NCBI GenBank assembly: GCA_030849465.1
Contig: JARVLF010000006.1
Span: 992,001 to 1,056,000, forward strand
DNA: 64,000 nt
Reading direction: 5' to 3'
Origin: Moesziomyces globuligerus
Lineage: Eukaryota; Basidiomycota; Ustilaginomycetes; Ustilaginales; Ustilaginaceae
The notes under the pieces were generated by a model. That model had not been told where the DNA came from, did not search any database, and saw nothing but the letters and a program-made list of their open reading frames with translations. Below are positions 44,148 to 52,761 of the stretch, piece by piece; position 1 is the stretch's first letter; each line of letters starts with the position of its first letter. The translations under genes were made by a program, and so were the position numbers.

Positions 44148-45179
44148 ATGAAGCCTCTCACTGTGTCCCAATTCGCATTCATCCGCGCCAGCCGCCCTCG
44201 TTCGCTCACCACCGCCTCTCGCACCGTCACCTCGGCTCGGCCGATCTCGTCCTTCAAGCCGTCTGCATCCTCGAGCATCCGCCAGGCGCAGCGCTACTCG
44301 ACCCAGTGCTGCTGCAGCATCGACAAGATGGCTTCCACATCCAATCCAGGCGCACCGGGCGCCGCGAGCACGCCCGTGTACATCCAGGAGGTGACGCCCG
44401 AGATCACGACGTTCGACTATCCGTTCAGCCGCTTCGGCCTGCTGCCCATCGGCGGGCGCAGCATCGCGATCAAGATGCGCGATGGCCGGCTGTGGGTGGT
44501 GCCCAGCACGCCGCTCGATGCGCCGACCAAGGCCAAGATCGATGCGATGGGCGAGGTCGCCTACCTCGTCGCGCCGGACAACGTGCACCACCTCTTTCTC
44601 AAGGACTTCCACGCCGCCTATCCGGGCGCCAAGGTGGTGGGCACCGAGGGTCACGAGCAGAAGCGACCGGACGTCAAGTTTGACGGCATCTACGGCCGCG
44701 ACGCGCCGTCGACGCAGTACGGCTACGAGGCCGAGCTGGTGCCGCAGTACTTTGCGACGTTTGCCAACAAGGACGTGGCGTTCTTGCACAAGGCGAGCCA
44801 GACGCTCATCACGGCGGATCTGCTCTTCAACCTGCCGTGCAACCAGCAGTACCGCAACACGCCGGCGGGCAAGGCCACCTCGTGGATCCCCGGCATGATC
44901 TGGTTCTCCAAGCTCTTTAATCCGTACGCGGGCTTCCACAAGACCTTCCTCGGCTCGGCGGGCGTCGCGAGTCCGCTCCCCGGCGTCGCCAACGGCGGCT
45001 CCAAGGACGAGCGCAGGAGGAACTTTGCCGAGGCCGCCTCGACCGTCGCCAAGTGGGACTTCCGCCGCATCATCATGCTCCACGGCGACATCATCGAGAA
45101 CCATGGCCAGGAGGCTTGGCGCGCCGCCTTCAGCAAGTACCTCGATGCCGAGGGCAACTCGAGGTTCAAGACGGCCTGA
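44148..45179 (+). CDS. DUF4336 family protein, probably mitochondrial
   Basis: 343 residues, no intron. The body from about residue 72 matches the DUF4336 family (metallo-beta-lactamase-like fold, biochemical role unknown): FDYPFSRFGLLPIGGRSIAI, LWVVPSTPLDAPTKAKID, YLVAPDNVHHLFLKDFHAAY and the closing RRIIMLHGDIIENHG. The canonical HxHxDH metal site of active beta-lactamase-fold hydrolases is not visible, so it may lack that chemistry. The start at 44148 gives an acid-free, Arg/Ser-rich leader (MKPLTVSQFAFIRASRPRS) typical of mitochondrial import. A second Met (MASTSNPGAPG, near residue 61) begins just before the domain and could yield a cytosolic form. The upstream part of the open frame starts at a TTG and was not used. 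Confidence 0.8.
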   Translation: MKPLTVSQFAFIRASRPRSLTTASRTVTSARPISSFKPSASSSIRQAQRYSTQCCCSIDKMASTSNPGAPGAASTPVYIQEVTPEITTFDYPFSRFGLLPIGGRSIAIKMRDGRLWVVPSTPLDAPTKAKIDAMGEVAYLVAPDNVHHLFLKDFHAAYPGAKVVGTEGHEQKRPDVKFDGIYGRDAPSTQYGYEAELVPQYFATFANKDVAFLHKASQTLITADLLFNLPCNQQYRNTPAGKATSWIPGMIWFSKLFNPYAGFHKTFLGSAGVASPLPGVANGGSKDERRRNFAEAASTVAKWDFRRIIMLHGDIIENHGQEAWRAAFSKYLDAEGNSRFKTA

Positions 45180-46273
45180 TCGGATGGTCGTTGCCCTTTG
45201 CTAATTCCCAGTCTCGCCGCAACATTGCTAGCGCAGCTCGGTCCGTGGTTCGCATGTGGTTCGCATGAGGTTCATATGGGATGGAAGATGAGCCCGATTG
45301 CGACGTGGAAGGCTGTGGCATCGGGGACGACGGAGCGGGCTGAGGCGGCAACTTTCACAGCAGGGTTGCCGCTGGAGGGGGACGCCTGTGTGCAAGAGTG
45401 TGGGTGGGCATTTGTGATTCTGGCGGAGCAGAGCCAGGCGCAGGGTGGTGCAGCTCGGGCCAACACGCAAAGTGTGAAAGAGAGAGTGACGAGTTGACGT
45501 CGTCATGTGCATCGAGTGGTCGCAGTGCGAAAGTGGGCTGCTAAGCGAAGGCGTTTGCGCCTGCTTTTGGTTTTGAACCCGGTTGGTGTGGAGGCGGCAG
45601 AGCAGTTGAGATTTGAAATGCACCGCACAGCCAGCCAAAGGCGGTATTTCTTGGGATTTAGCCTGGATGCGTTGAATTTCCTGCCTCGAGTCGGAAGAGA
45701 AGCTTCCAAGCTGCCCGCCGCGCCCCATGGACGCAGTCCGAACTGAGACAGAGCCAACGCCTGAGCCAGTCAATGTCGGCTGTCCCTTCTACGGTGCTTG
45801 GTTGCAGCGAGCGAGCGAGCGCTTGGGCGTGGCCTTTGGCCCACTCGCTCGTGGCTCTTACGTCGCTCTCTCGCTCGCTCTCTCCCTGTCTGCCCATCGA
45901 TCGCTCTCGCATTCCTTCCCCGCACTAGCTCGCCCTTTGACCTCTGGCTCGCCCCTCCCGCTTTCCGCCGTCGTCACCACCACCACCATCGCCATCGGTC
46001 CCCCACGCCGTTCATTATCATCAACACCCTCGTCTCAAATCCGTGCGCAAGAACATCCGTTCCGGTCAACGCTCCCCGGTTCTCGCTCCCGTTATCCTCC
46101 GGAAGCTACTCTGCTCAGCAGTTCGTGCGATATTTGGTCGTAGGCCGCAAGCGCTCGTCCATCTCGCTCATCCGTACACCCGCAGCTTGCGGAAGAGCAA
46201 GTGTCCTCGGAGCCCGTAACAACAGCCCGCCAACGCCCGCCGATAGCGTCCAGCGTCCACCTTTGGTTCCATC
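45180..46273. other. Intergenic region DUF4336 to VAP
   Basis: 1.1 kb between two same-strand genes. The part after 45860 is CT-rich (CTCTCGCTCGCTCTCTCC-like), as expected for the VAP promoter and leader. No other gene seen. Confidence 0.55.
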
Positions 46274-47486
46274 ATGTCTGTCGAGTGCGTACATCCGCCC
46301 CTGGCTCCTTTCTGCATCGTCCTGACGCCGCCCGTGGCCAGCTCGCCCCTCGCATGTCGATGATCGGCACGCTACCAACCCGGCGGAGGAACGGCCCCCG
46401 AGCAGAATCTTTCCTTGCCAAGGGGACGGGCGAGGCGTGTTCGAGCAAATTCGATGCACTCAGACTCGCTGACCACCATTTCTCCGTCCTTTGCCTTCGA
46501 TGTACACTCGCATCCGCTGCGTACAGACTCAACCCCCACGTTCAGCTGGGCTTCCCTCGTAAGTCGCGCTGCCGTTTGCACTGATGTCACATTTGTTTTC
46601 CACGACAATCCGCTGACCTTTGGCTATATTTCTGGTCTTGCCTGCCCTCCCCACAGGCCCGCTGACGCAGCTGGTGAAGCGAACGCTGACGGTGTCCAAC
46701 CCGAACAACCAGCCGGTCGCGTTCAAGGTCAAGACGACTGCGCCCAAGCAGTACTGCGTGCGTCCGAACTCGGGCCGCATCGAGCCGGGCGAGAAGGTGG
46801 AGGTGCAGGTGCTGCTGCAGCCGATGAAGGAGGAGCCGCCCTCGTCGGCCAAGTGCCGCGACAAGTTCCTGGTGCAGTCGACCATCATCACGCCCGACTT
46901 TGAGACGGCCTCGCTCCAGGAGATCTGGCCGATCATCGAAAAGGAGAACAAGGCGGCGATCCACGAGCAGAAGATCCGCTGCGCCTACCTCCCCGCCACC
47001 ACCGCGCCGCTCGCCGAGGAGGACGAGGGCAACACGAGTCAGCTCAACGGCGACGAGCGCTACACCACGGTGCGCGGCGCGCCCAGCAAGCTCAACAACG
47101 GCGACGAGAGCTACGCCTCGTCGACGTACAACCCGGTCGCCGCGGCGCGCGACGCCTCGGCCAACACCGACGGCAGCACGGCGCAAAAAGCCAAGGAGGC
47201 GGCGGTGGCCGCAGGCGGTGCGGCGGCGGCAGGTGCAGGTGCAGCGGTGGCTGCGGCTCGCAACGCCGGCTCGGGCGCGGTCAACGGCGCTACGGCGGCC
47301 AACCGCGATACGTCGAGCCTCTCGCAGCCCGAGCTGCAGGCCGAGGTCGCCCGCCTCAGGAAGGAACTCGACCAGGCCAAGCGCTCCGGCGCCAGCGTCC
47401 AGACCGCCAGCGCAGACGGCGTGCCCATCCACATTGTCGCCGCCATCGCCTTTGCCGTCTTTGCGATCACCTACGTCATGTTCTAA
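46274..47486 (+). CDS. SCS2: VAP family ER membrane protein (Scs2-like)
   Basis: Tail-anchored ER protein whose MSP domain binds FFAT motifs of lipid-transfer proteins at membrane contact sites. Three exons by family similarity: 46274-46284, 46527-46558 and 46657-47486, with introns at 46285-46526 (GTGCGT...TACAG) and 46559-46656 (GTAAGT...CCACAG). They join in frame to MSVELNPHVQLGFPRPLTQL, a regular VAP start; product 290 residues. The MSP domain spans about 1-125, with the FFAT-contact face VKTTAPKQYCVRPNSG and VQVLLQPM. An Ala/Gly-rich linker, a short coiled coil (LQAEVARLRKELDQAKR) and a C-terminal helix (IHIVAAIAFAVFAITYVMF) follow. The middle exon is only 32 nt. Reading the third exon alone gives a false N-terminus from intron sequence. 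Confidence 0.93.
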
Positions 47487-47838
47487 ACCACCCGCGCCCG
47501 CGCCTCCCGAGGGCGTGGGTAGAAATCTCCTCCTGGCTTTGGCATACGGAGCCTCGTCCTTTTTTTCCCTCGTCCAAACATTCGCTCAGACTCTGCTTTG
47601 GCTTTCCTCCCTTTGACTCTTCCTTCTATTTTGGCTGGCACGGCAAGCGTGCGTGTGCAAACAGCCTTTTCGTCCCCTTTTTTTTCTGGTGCGCGTCGTG
47701 CGGGGGTGTGGGGTGGTGTGGGATGCAAGAGTAGGAGCGTGCGATTTGGAAACAGGCTGGGCTTGGGCGGGACTGCAAGTGCGGGAGGAGGATATCTACA
47801 GGCGCTTGGAGAGGGGAAAGTCATGTCGGCGGGTGGGA
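47487..47838. other. Convergent 3' region VAP/L1-domain gene
   Basis: 352 bp between converging stop codons, no gene or repeat seen. Confidence 0.6.
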
Positions 47839-48996
47839 TCACTTTGTCTTGCGGGCGGAGCGTGTGGCTGAGGAGGTGGATTTCTTAGTTTGTGTGGCGA
47901 GTTTCTTGGGCGAAGGAGCGGCGTCTTTGGCGATGGCCTTTGCAGCAGCAGCGCGCGTCTTTCTCGGCGAAGGATCCTTGCTGCGCACCTCTGTCAACTG
48001 AACCTCGTCCTTGGCCTCGTCCTTGGCCTCGGCCTTGGACTTGGACTCTGCAGACTTGGTCTTTGCGGAGGTGGACTGGGTGGATGGGACGAGGTTGGTG
48101 GAGGCGGACACGTGGGATTTGATGCCGAGCTTGGCGTTCCAGATGGGGAGAGCCGCCGAGTTGCCCGTCTTTACGTCGAGGTTGTGCACGTTCTCCCATC
48201 CGCCCTTGACGCGCGAGAGGATGGCGGGCAGAGCGGCGAGGAGATTATCGGTCAGCTGTTCGGGCGAATGGCTAGCGAGGTAACCGATCTTGACCGTGGT
48301 GCAGCTGCCCTTGTTCTGCACATACGTCGTCGCCTTGATCGCCGCTTCCAACTCGCTCTTGAACCCCTCGCCGGTCTTTTGGAGGTTGACGGTGATGGGG
48401 TTCTTCTTTGCGTCGAAAAACACCTTGCCACAAAGGTTGGGTAGGGTAGGTACGATCCTCGAGTCTGCTAGGAAGAGATCGTGATCCTGGACCAAGGCTC
48501 TCCTTGCATCGAACGGTTTGAACTTGCCCTTGAGTTTGGCGACGCCGACGACGCGCGAGATGCACTTGATGCGGTGCTCGACAAGCAGGTCCTTGTACTC
48601 GCGCTGCGGGTCCTTGACGAGCAGGCAGACGCTCGTCGAGCCGGGCGTGTGCAGCGCATGCGGCACGTTGATCCGCACCGGCTTGACGTGCGACGTCGGA
48701 CGCAGCGTGTTGAGCGTCATCTGCAGATACACCGCATTGCTCGGATCGCGCAGATTCCCCTGCGGCCCATCCAGCGGCAGCGAAGACGACGACGCCGCTG
48801 CAGCCGCCGAGGTCGCGCCGTTGCGTCGTTCGACGTGCGCAGCCAGCGCCCGGAACGCCTTGAGCACCTGCGCCTGGTCGACGTTGGACGCTGCCACGCC
48901 AACCTGCTGCGGCGAGGGCGCCGCCACCACGACCTTCTCGGCGATCGAACCCGCCGCGGCGGATGCGGACTTGGACGTCTTGGTCTTGGCCGGCAT
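47839..48996 (-). CDS. Ribosomal L1-domain nucleolar protein (Cic1/Utp30/RSL1D1 type)
   Basis: 385 residues, no intron. A ribosomal protein L1-like domain spans about 85-290 (VYLQMTLNTLRPTSHVKPVR, VCLLVKDPQREYKDLLVEH, then RALVQDHDLFLADSRIVPTL and GKVFFDAKKNPITVNLQKT). In fungi such proteins act in nucleolar ribosome assembly: yeast Cic1 in 60S maturation and Utp30 in 90S particles. Which of the two this represents cannot be decided. The C-terminal 90 residues are Lys/Ser/Ala-rich and highly basic (SPRKTRAAAAKAIAKDAAPS), typical of nucleolar proteins. The ATG at 48996 gives MPAKTKTSK; a longer open frame upstream is not supported. Divergent from translin. Confidence 0.88.
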   Translation of the reverse strand: MPAKTKTSKSASAAAGSIAEKVVVAAPSPQQVGVAASNVDQAQVLKAFRALAAHVERRNGATSAAAAASSSSLPLDGPQGNLRDPSNAVYLQMTLNTLRPTSHVKPVRINVPHALHTPGSTSVCLLVKDPQREYKDLLVEHRIKCISRVVGVAKLKGKFKPFDARRALVQDHDLFLADSRIVPTLPNLCGKVFFDAKKNPITVNLQKTGEGFKSELEAAIKATTYVQNKGSCTTVKIGYLASHSPEQLTDNLLAALPAILSRVKGGWENVHNLDVKTGNSAALPIWNAKLGIKSHVSASTNLVPSTQSTSAKTKSAESKSKAEAKDEAKDEVQLTEVRSKDPSPRKTRAAAAKAIAKDAAPSPKKLATQTKKSTSSATRSARKTK

Positions 48997-49369
48997 GTTT
49001 GTGTTTCTGAGGCGACTGTGGTGGGGAGAGACGTGGAAGCAGGCAAAGAGCGAAGAGCAAAGAGCGAAGAGCGTGTCTGAGCTGCACAAAATGGCGCAGT
49101 TTCAGGGTTTTGCGTGTGCAGCGAAAAATGTCCTTCTCAGCCGCTGTCGAAACCCAAAAAAAGTTCGCTTTTGGCCACTTTTTTTCCCCCTTCAGCGTCG
49201 GCCCCCCCGCATCGCTGCTAGTCATGCTTACGTACTCGCGTCGCCGTGGCCTCCACTTTTGTCGAGCTTAATTGCTTCCCGCTCATCAACGGAACCCCCC
49301 ACCCCAAGCCCACCGCCATCCCCTGACCTTGGCGACTTTTGACGATAGCATCTCGAGCCGAAGTTCGGG
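48997..49369. other. Divergent promoter region, L1-domain gene / translin
   Basis: 373 bp between divergent starts; contains short A- and T-runs (about 49156-49190). No distinct box assigned. Confidence 0.55.
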
Positions 49370-50331
49370 ATGGATGCGCTGGAAACGTCGCGGACGCGCG
49401 TGGCGGCGCAGTTCGAGCCGCTGTTCGCCGAGCTCGAGGCCGAGCGCGCGCTCGCCGAGGCGATCCGCGACAAGGCAAAGGAGCTCGACCGCTGCTACCG
49501 CTCGCTCGCCTCGGTGCTCAACGGCGTCCACTCGACGCGAGCCGACCAGCTCGACGACATCATCGGCCACATCCTTCCTATCCTCAACCTCGCCCGTTCC
49601 AACGTCCGACAACTCGCACAGCTCGTCCCCGAACACCAGTACTACCGTGTAAGTCCACCCGCCGACCTAAGTGTCGCCTCGAGCAAGACGTTTAAGGGGG
49701 AAAGGAAGCTGATGCGATGTGCTTTGGCTTTTGAAGTGGTGTGATGAGTTTTCGTATGCGTTCAAGAACCTGACGTCGTGCATTGCGCTCGTGGTGCTGC
49801 TGCGAACCGGTGTGCTGGTGACCAAACCTCAAGTCGCCCACATCCTAGGCCTCAAGAGCGTCGACAAGGCACGACTCCAGTTGGCCACCGAAGACTACCT
49901 GCACGGCGTGATCAACATGATCAACGAGCTGCCGCGCCTCGCGGTCAACAGCGTCACGCTCGGCGAATGCCGCACGCCCGTCCGCCTCGCCAGCTTCGTC
50001 AAGCACCTCCACGCCGGCTTCCAGCTGCTCAACCTCAAAAACGACTCGCTCCGAAAACGCTTCGACGCCATCAAAGTAAGCCCCCCACCCCCCCCCCCCC
50101 CCCAAAAAAAACCTCATTCCATCTTCCATGCGTTCGAATGCGCTGACAATGTGGGTGCATATGGTGGTGTGATTGCAGTACGATGTCAAGAAGATCGAGG
50201 AGGTCGTCTACGATATCTCGCTCCGCGGTCTCGTCAAAGGCCCAGACGAGCCAGGAGACGGCGTCGCTTTCCCCCTCGAGCCAGCTGCACAGCATAGCCT
50301 CGTCCACCAGCTCGCACACGACGCTGTGTAA
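49370..50331 (+). CDS. TSN: Translin
   Basis: Single-stranded nucleic-acid-binding protein that forms the octameric C3PO complex with Trax, acting on small and transfer RNA fragments. Three exons: 49370-49648, 49737-50075 and 50179-50331, with GTAAGT...GAAG and GTAAGC...GCAG introns. The product is 256 residues. Exon 1 ends at EHQYYR, the expected translin boundary, and continues WCDEFSYAFKNLTSCIALVV. The core ATEDYLHGVINMINELPRLA, VNSVTLGECRTPVRLASFV and FQLLNLKNDSLRKRFDAIK is diagnostic, followed by YDVKKIEEVVYDISLRGLV. The last 30 residues are a variable tail. Intron 2 contains a run of 16 C and 8 A. Its 3' end is followed within 160 bp by a pogo transposon. Confidence 0.95.
50088..50111. 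repeat. (C)16(A)8 homopolymer block in translin intron 2
   Basis: Sixteen C directly followed by eight A, 12 nt after the 5' splice site. It is prone to length error or slippage but lies outside the coding exons. Confidence 0.9.
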
Positions 50332-50486
50332 TCTTGATGCCCATACGGAATCGCATCCGGGAAAAAATCACATACCCCACACCCCCCGAGTCCAACCCAC
50401 CCTCCGTACCCACCACAAACGCACACGCACATGCACGCACGTGGAAAGGCGAGATTATGCAGTCTGGCAAAAGCGAAAAGTGGATA

Positions 50487-50528
50487 ACGTCGCTGCAGTA
50501 ATTCTCGTGAATCAGTACTTCTCGTGAA
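50487..50528 (+). repeat. Left terminal inverted repeat of pogo element
   Basis: Begins ACGTCGCTGCAG directly after a TA dinucleotide. Direct repeats TTCTCGTGAA at 50502-50511 and 50519-50528. Confidence 0.92.
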
Positions 50529-50710
50529 AATTTTTTTATTTGAATTTGAGCATGTCGTGGAGGTAGTGGCCTGCATGATCGCGACCGCGTGTTTCCCCAC
50601 AACCATCTACCCCGCAAACAACGGGTAAACCGTGTACTTCGTCGTCGTCGCCACCACCAATCGCAATAAAAACGTTCGTATTGCAACTTCTGTGCGCCGC
50701 CTACATCATC

Positions 50711-52543
50711 ATGCCGCGCAACACCAACTCGAAGCAATCGCAACAGGCTCGCTTGCAGAAGGCCGCCGATCGCGACGAGCGAGAAGCGCGGCTGCAGGAA
50801 GCTCTTGCTGGCCTTGCAGCGGGGATGTATCCCTCTGCGAGTGCCGCAGCATCTGCGCACAACGTGCCTCGCCAGACGTTGGTGGATCGATCGCGTGGCA
50901 TGACGCCGAAGCGAGACGCTCACCAGCAACAGCAGGCCCTGTCGCGCGCCGCCGAGGACGCTCTCGTCGAACACCTCCGCCGAAGCTCGGCTAACGGGTT
51001 CCCGCTCGACCACGGGAGCCTGTATAGCTTCGCACAGACCCTCGCGCGTGCCGCCAACCCAAACGCCGAGGTCCCGAAGCTCGGCCACGAGTGGCTCGCC
51101 GGGTTCCTGGTCCGGAACCCGTCGGTACGCACGTGCTGGTCGCGCTGTCTCGAGAACGCCCGGGTTCGGGCCACGGACGCCGCCACCATACGGGAGTGGT
51201 TTACCAGGCTCGCCAACGTTGTCCAGGAGTTCGGTATCCCGTCTACAAGCATCTTCAACATGGACGAGACGGGATATATGCTCGGACAAGGCGCCAAACA
51301 GCGGGTCTTCGTCCCGGACGGCGACCTCAAGGCCCGGTTCAAGGCACAGCCGGGCAACCGGGACAGCGCCACCGTCATCGAGTGCATCGGAAGCGGGGGG
51401 CAGGTTTTGCCGCCGCTCATCATCACACGTGGCAAGATCCACACCGTCGGCGAACAGCGGCGAATGGTGGATGTGCCGAGCACGTGGCACTTCTCGAAGC
51501 AGCTGGCCGGCTGGACGGACAACGAGCTTGCCGTGCTGTGGGTCGACAACATCTTCGAGCCCAATACGAGGCCGTCGTCGCCATCAGCATGGCGGCTGCT
51601 CATCATCGACGGGCACAAGTCGCACACAAGCCCGGAGTTCCTCGACCGGCTCTGGAAGCGCCGGATCGTCCCGCTTTGTCTCCCGGCCCATTGCACACAC
51701 GTCATGCAGCCTCTCGACGTGTCGATCTTTGGGCCGCTCAAAGCGGCGTATCGGCGTTTGGTTACGGAGCTTGCCCCGCATTCACCTGCAGCGGGGATCG
51801 ACAAGTCGCAGTTCGGCTCGCTGCTCGCTCAGGCACGGGCCACGACTCTGACGTCAGCGGCGGCGAAGAAGGCCTTCGTCGACTCCGGATACGTGGAATG
51901 TCCGGGCCCAACGAAGGTTCTTCGCCGGCTTCCTGGTTCTGCTGATGCAGGTCGCCAATCATCCGCCCCGGAATCGAAAGCCCCTGCCGCAGCTCCCGCC
52001 ACTCCCACCATCCCGACTCTTGACGACCTGCTCGCCGCCTACAAGGACGCCACAGACCCGCGCAATGCACGTGTGCTCAAACGACAGCTTCACGATGCAT
52101 TCGACCAACCGCGGGCCGACATCGAACGGCTCGAGGCCGAGAACACCGTCCTGCGCGCTCAGCAGGCTCACGACACCGAGGTTTCGAAGAGGGCGAGGCC
52201 TCGAACGCAGGTGGGCGATCGCATGATCCTCACCCGCGATCGTATGATCTCTCGCGAGCATGCTGAGCGCGAACTGGTGGCGAAGGGCCCGCAGATTCGC
52301 GAGCACCAGGAGCGCCTCCATCATCGCGATGCACGCCGCGCCGCAGCAAATGACGACGAGGCAGCCAACAACGACGACGAAGACCCTTTGGCGTCGCCGA
52401 CCCCTCCCCCTCCGCCCCCTCCGCATTCCCCCGGCGAGGTAGATGCTCGAGCGCCGCTCAGCGCCATCGAGAACATCGTGCCCGCCCAAACCAACTTCTA
52501 TGATTCCGTCCCCCACGCCAGCTCTTCACGCACTCGTCTGTAG
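50711..52543 (+). CDS. Pogo-type DDE transposase
   Basis: 610 residues, no intron, intact. An N-terminal Psq-like helix-turn-helix lies at about 28-60 (EALAGLAAGMYPSASAAA), then a CENP-B/Tc5-type DNA-binding region at about 80-145 (HGSLYSFAQTLARAANP, WLAGFLVRNPSVR). The DDE_1 catalytic core has D185 (FNMDETGYM), D300 (LLIIDGHKSH) and D336 (HVMQPLDVSIFGPLK), with 35 residues between the last two, as in pogo/Fot1-like enzymes. The C-terminal third is charged, with a coiled-coil-like stretch and a DDDE-rich and Pro-rich tail. The ATG at 50711 was chosen; the codon that opens the frame further upstream is not ATG. GC content and codon bias resemble the host, so there is no sign of recent transfer from a distant genome. 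Confidence 0.93.
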   Translation: MPRNTNSKQSQQARLQKAADRDEREARLQEALAGLAAGMYPSASAAASAHNVPRQTLVDRSRGMTPKRDAHQQQQALSRAAEDALVEHLRRSSANGFPLDHGSLYSFAQTLARAANPNAEVPKLGHEWLAGFLVRNPSVRTCWSRCLENARVRATDAATIREWFTRLANVVQEFGIPSTSIFNMDETGYMLGQGAKQRVFVPDGDLKARFKAQPGNRDSATVIECIGSGGQVLPPLIITRGKIHTVGEQRRMVDVPSTWHFSKQLAGWTDNELAVLWVDNIFEPNTRPSSPSAWRLLIIDGHKSHTSPEFLDRLWKRRIVPLCLPAHCTHVMQPLDVSIFGPLKAAYRRLVTELAPHSPAAGIDKSQFGSLLAQARATTLTSAAAKKAFVDSGYVECPGPTKVLRRLPGSADAGRQSSAPESKAPAAAPATPTIPTLDDLLAAYKDATDPRNARVLKRQLHDAFDQPRADIERLEAENTVLRAQQAHDTEVSKRARPRTQVGDRMILTRDRMISREHAERELVAKGPQIREHQERLHHRDARRAAANDDEAANNDDEDPLASPTPPPPPPPHSPGEVDARAPLSAIENIVPAQTNFYDSVPHASSSRTRL

Positions 52544-52676
52544 CATGTTGGTCGCATTTCATGTAGCTTAGCTCAAACCATCATCGCAATGCAAGTCTCA
52601 GTCGGTTACGCCACCACAAACATGCTTGCTCGCCACCACGGGAAGTACTACCACCAACTCTTTATTTCACGCGGAT

Positions 52677-52718
52677 TTCACGAGAAGTACAGTTTCACGA
52701 GAATTACTGCAGCGACGT
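52677..52718 (-). repeat. Right terminal inverted repeat of pogo element
   Basis: Reverse complement of the left repeat with two mismatches. Internal repeats TTCACGAGAA at 52677-52686 and 52694-52703. Followed by TA at 52719-52720. Confidence 0.92.
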
Positions 52719-52761
52719 TATCTAAGGAGAGACAAGAGAGCGAGACAAAAGGTGGCGAGGC

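Larger units (their letters stand above)
50487..52718 (+). mobile_element. Complete pogo-type (Tc1/mariner superfamily) DNA transposon
   Basis: 2,232 bp bounded by 42-bp terminal inverted repeats that agree at 40 of 42 positions, and flanked on each side by TA (50485-50486 and 52719-52720), the expected target-site duplication. It encloses one intact transposase gene in the same strand as translin. The TIRs each carry two direct copies of TTCTCGTGAA, spaced 17 bp apart, likely transposase-binding sites. It sits between the 3' ends of translin and the karyopherin gene, outside coding sequence. High TIR identity and an open transposase suggest recent or ongoing activity. Confidence 0.92.

Noticed and set aside
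40336..45179. Biosynthetic gene cluster around the ATP-grasp and DUF4336 genes
   Set aside because: Flanking genes are AUR1, VAP and other housekeeping genes, and no synthase, methyltransferase or transporter is nearby.
46620..46656. VAP N-terminus as read directly upstream of PLTQL
   Set aside because: This is intron sequence; the regular VAP start needs two upstream small exons.
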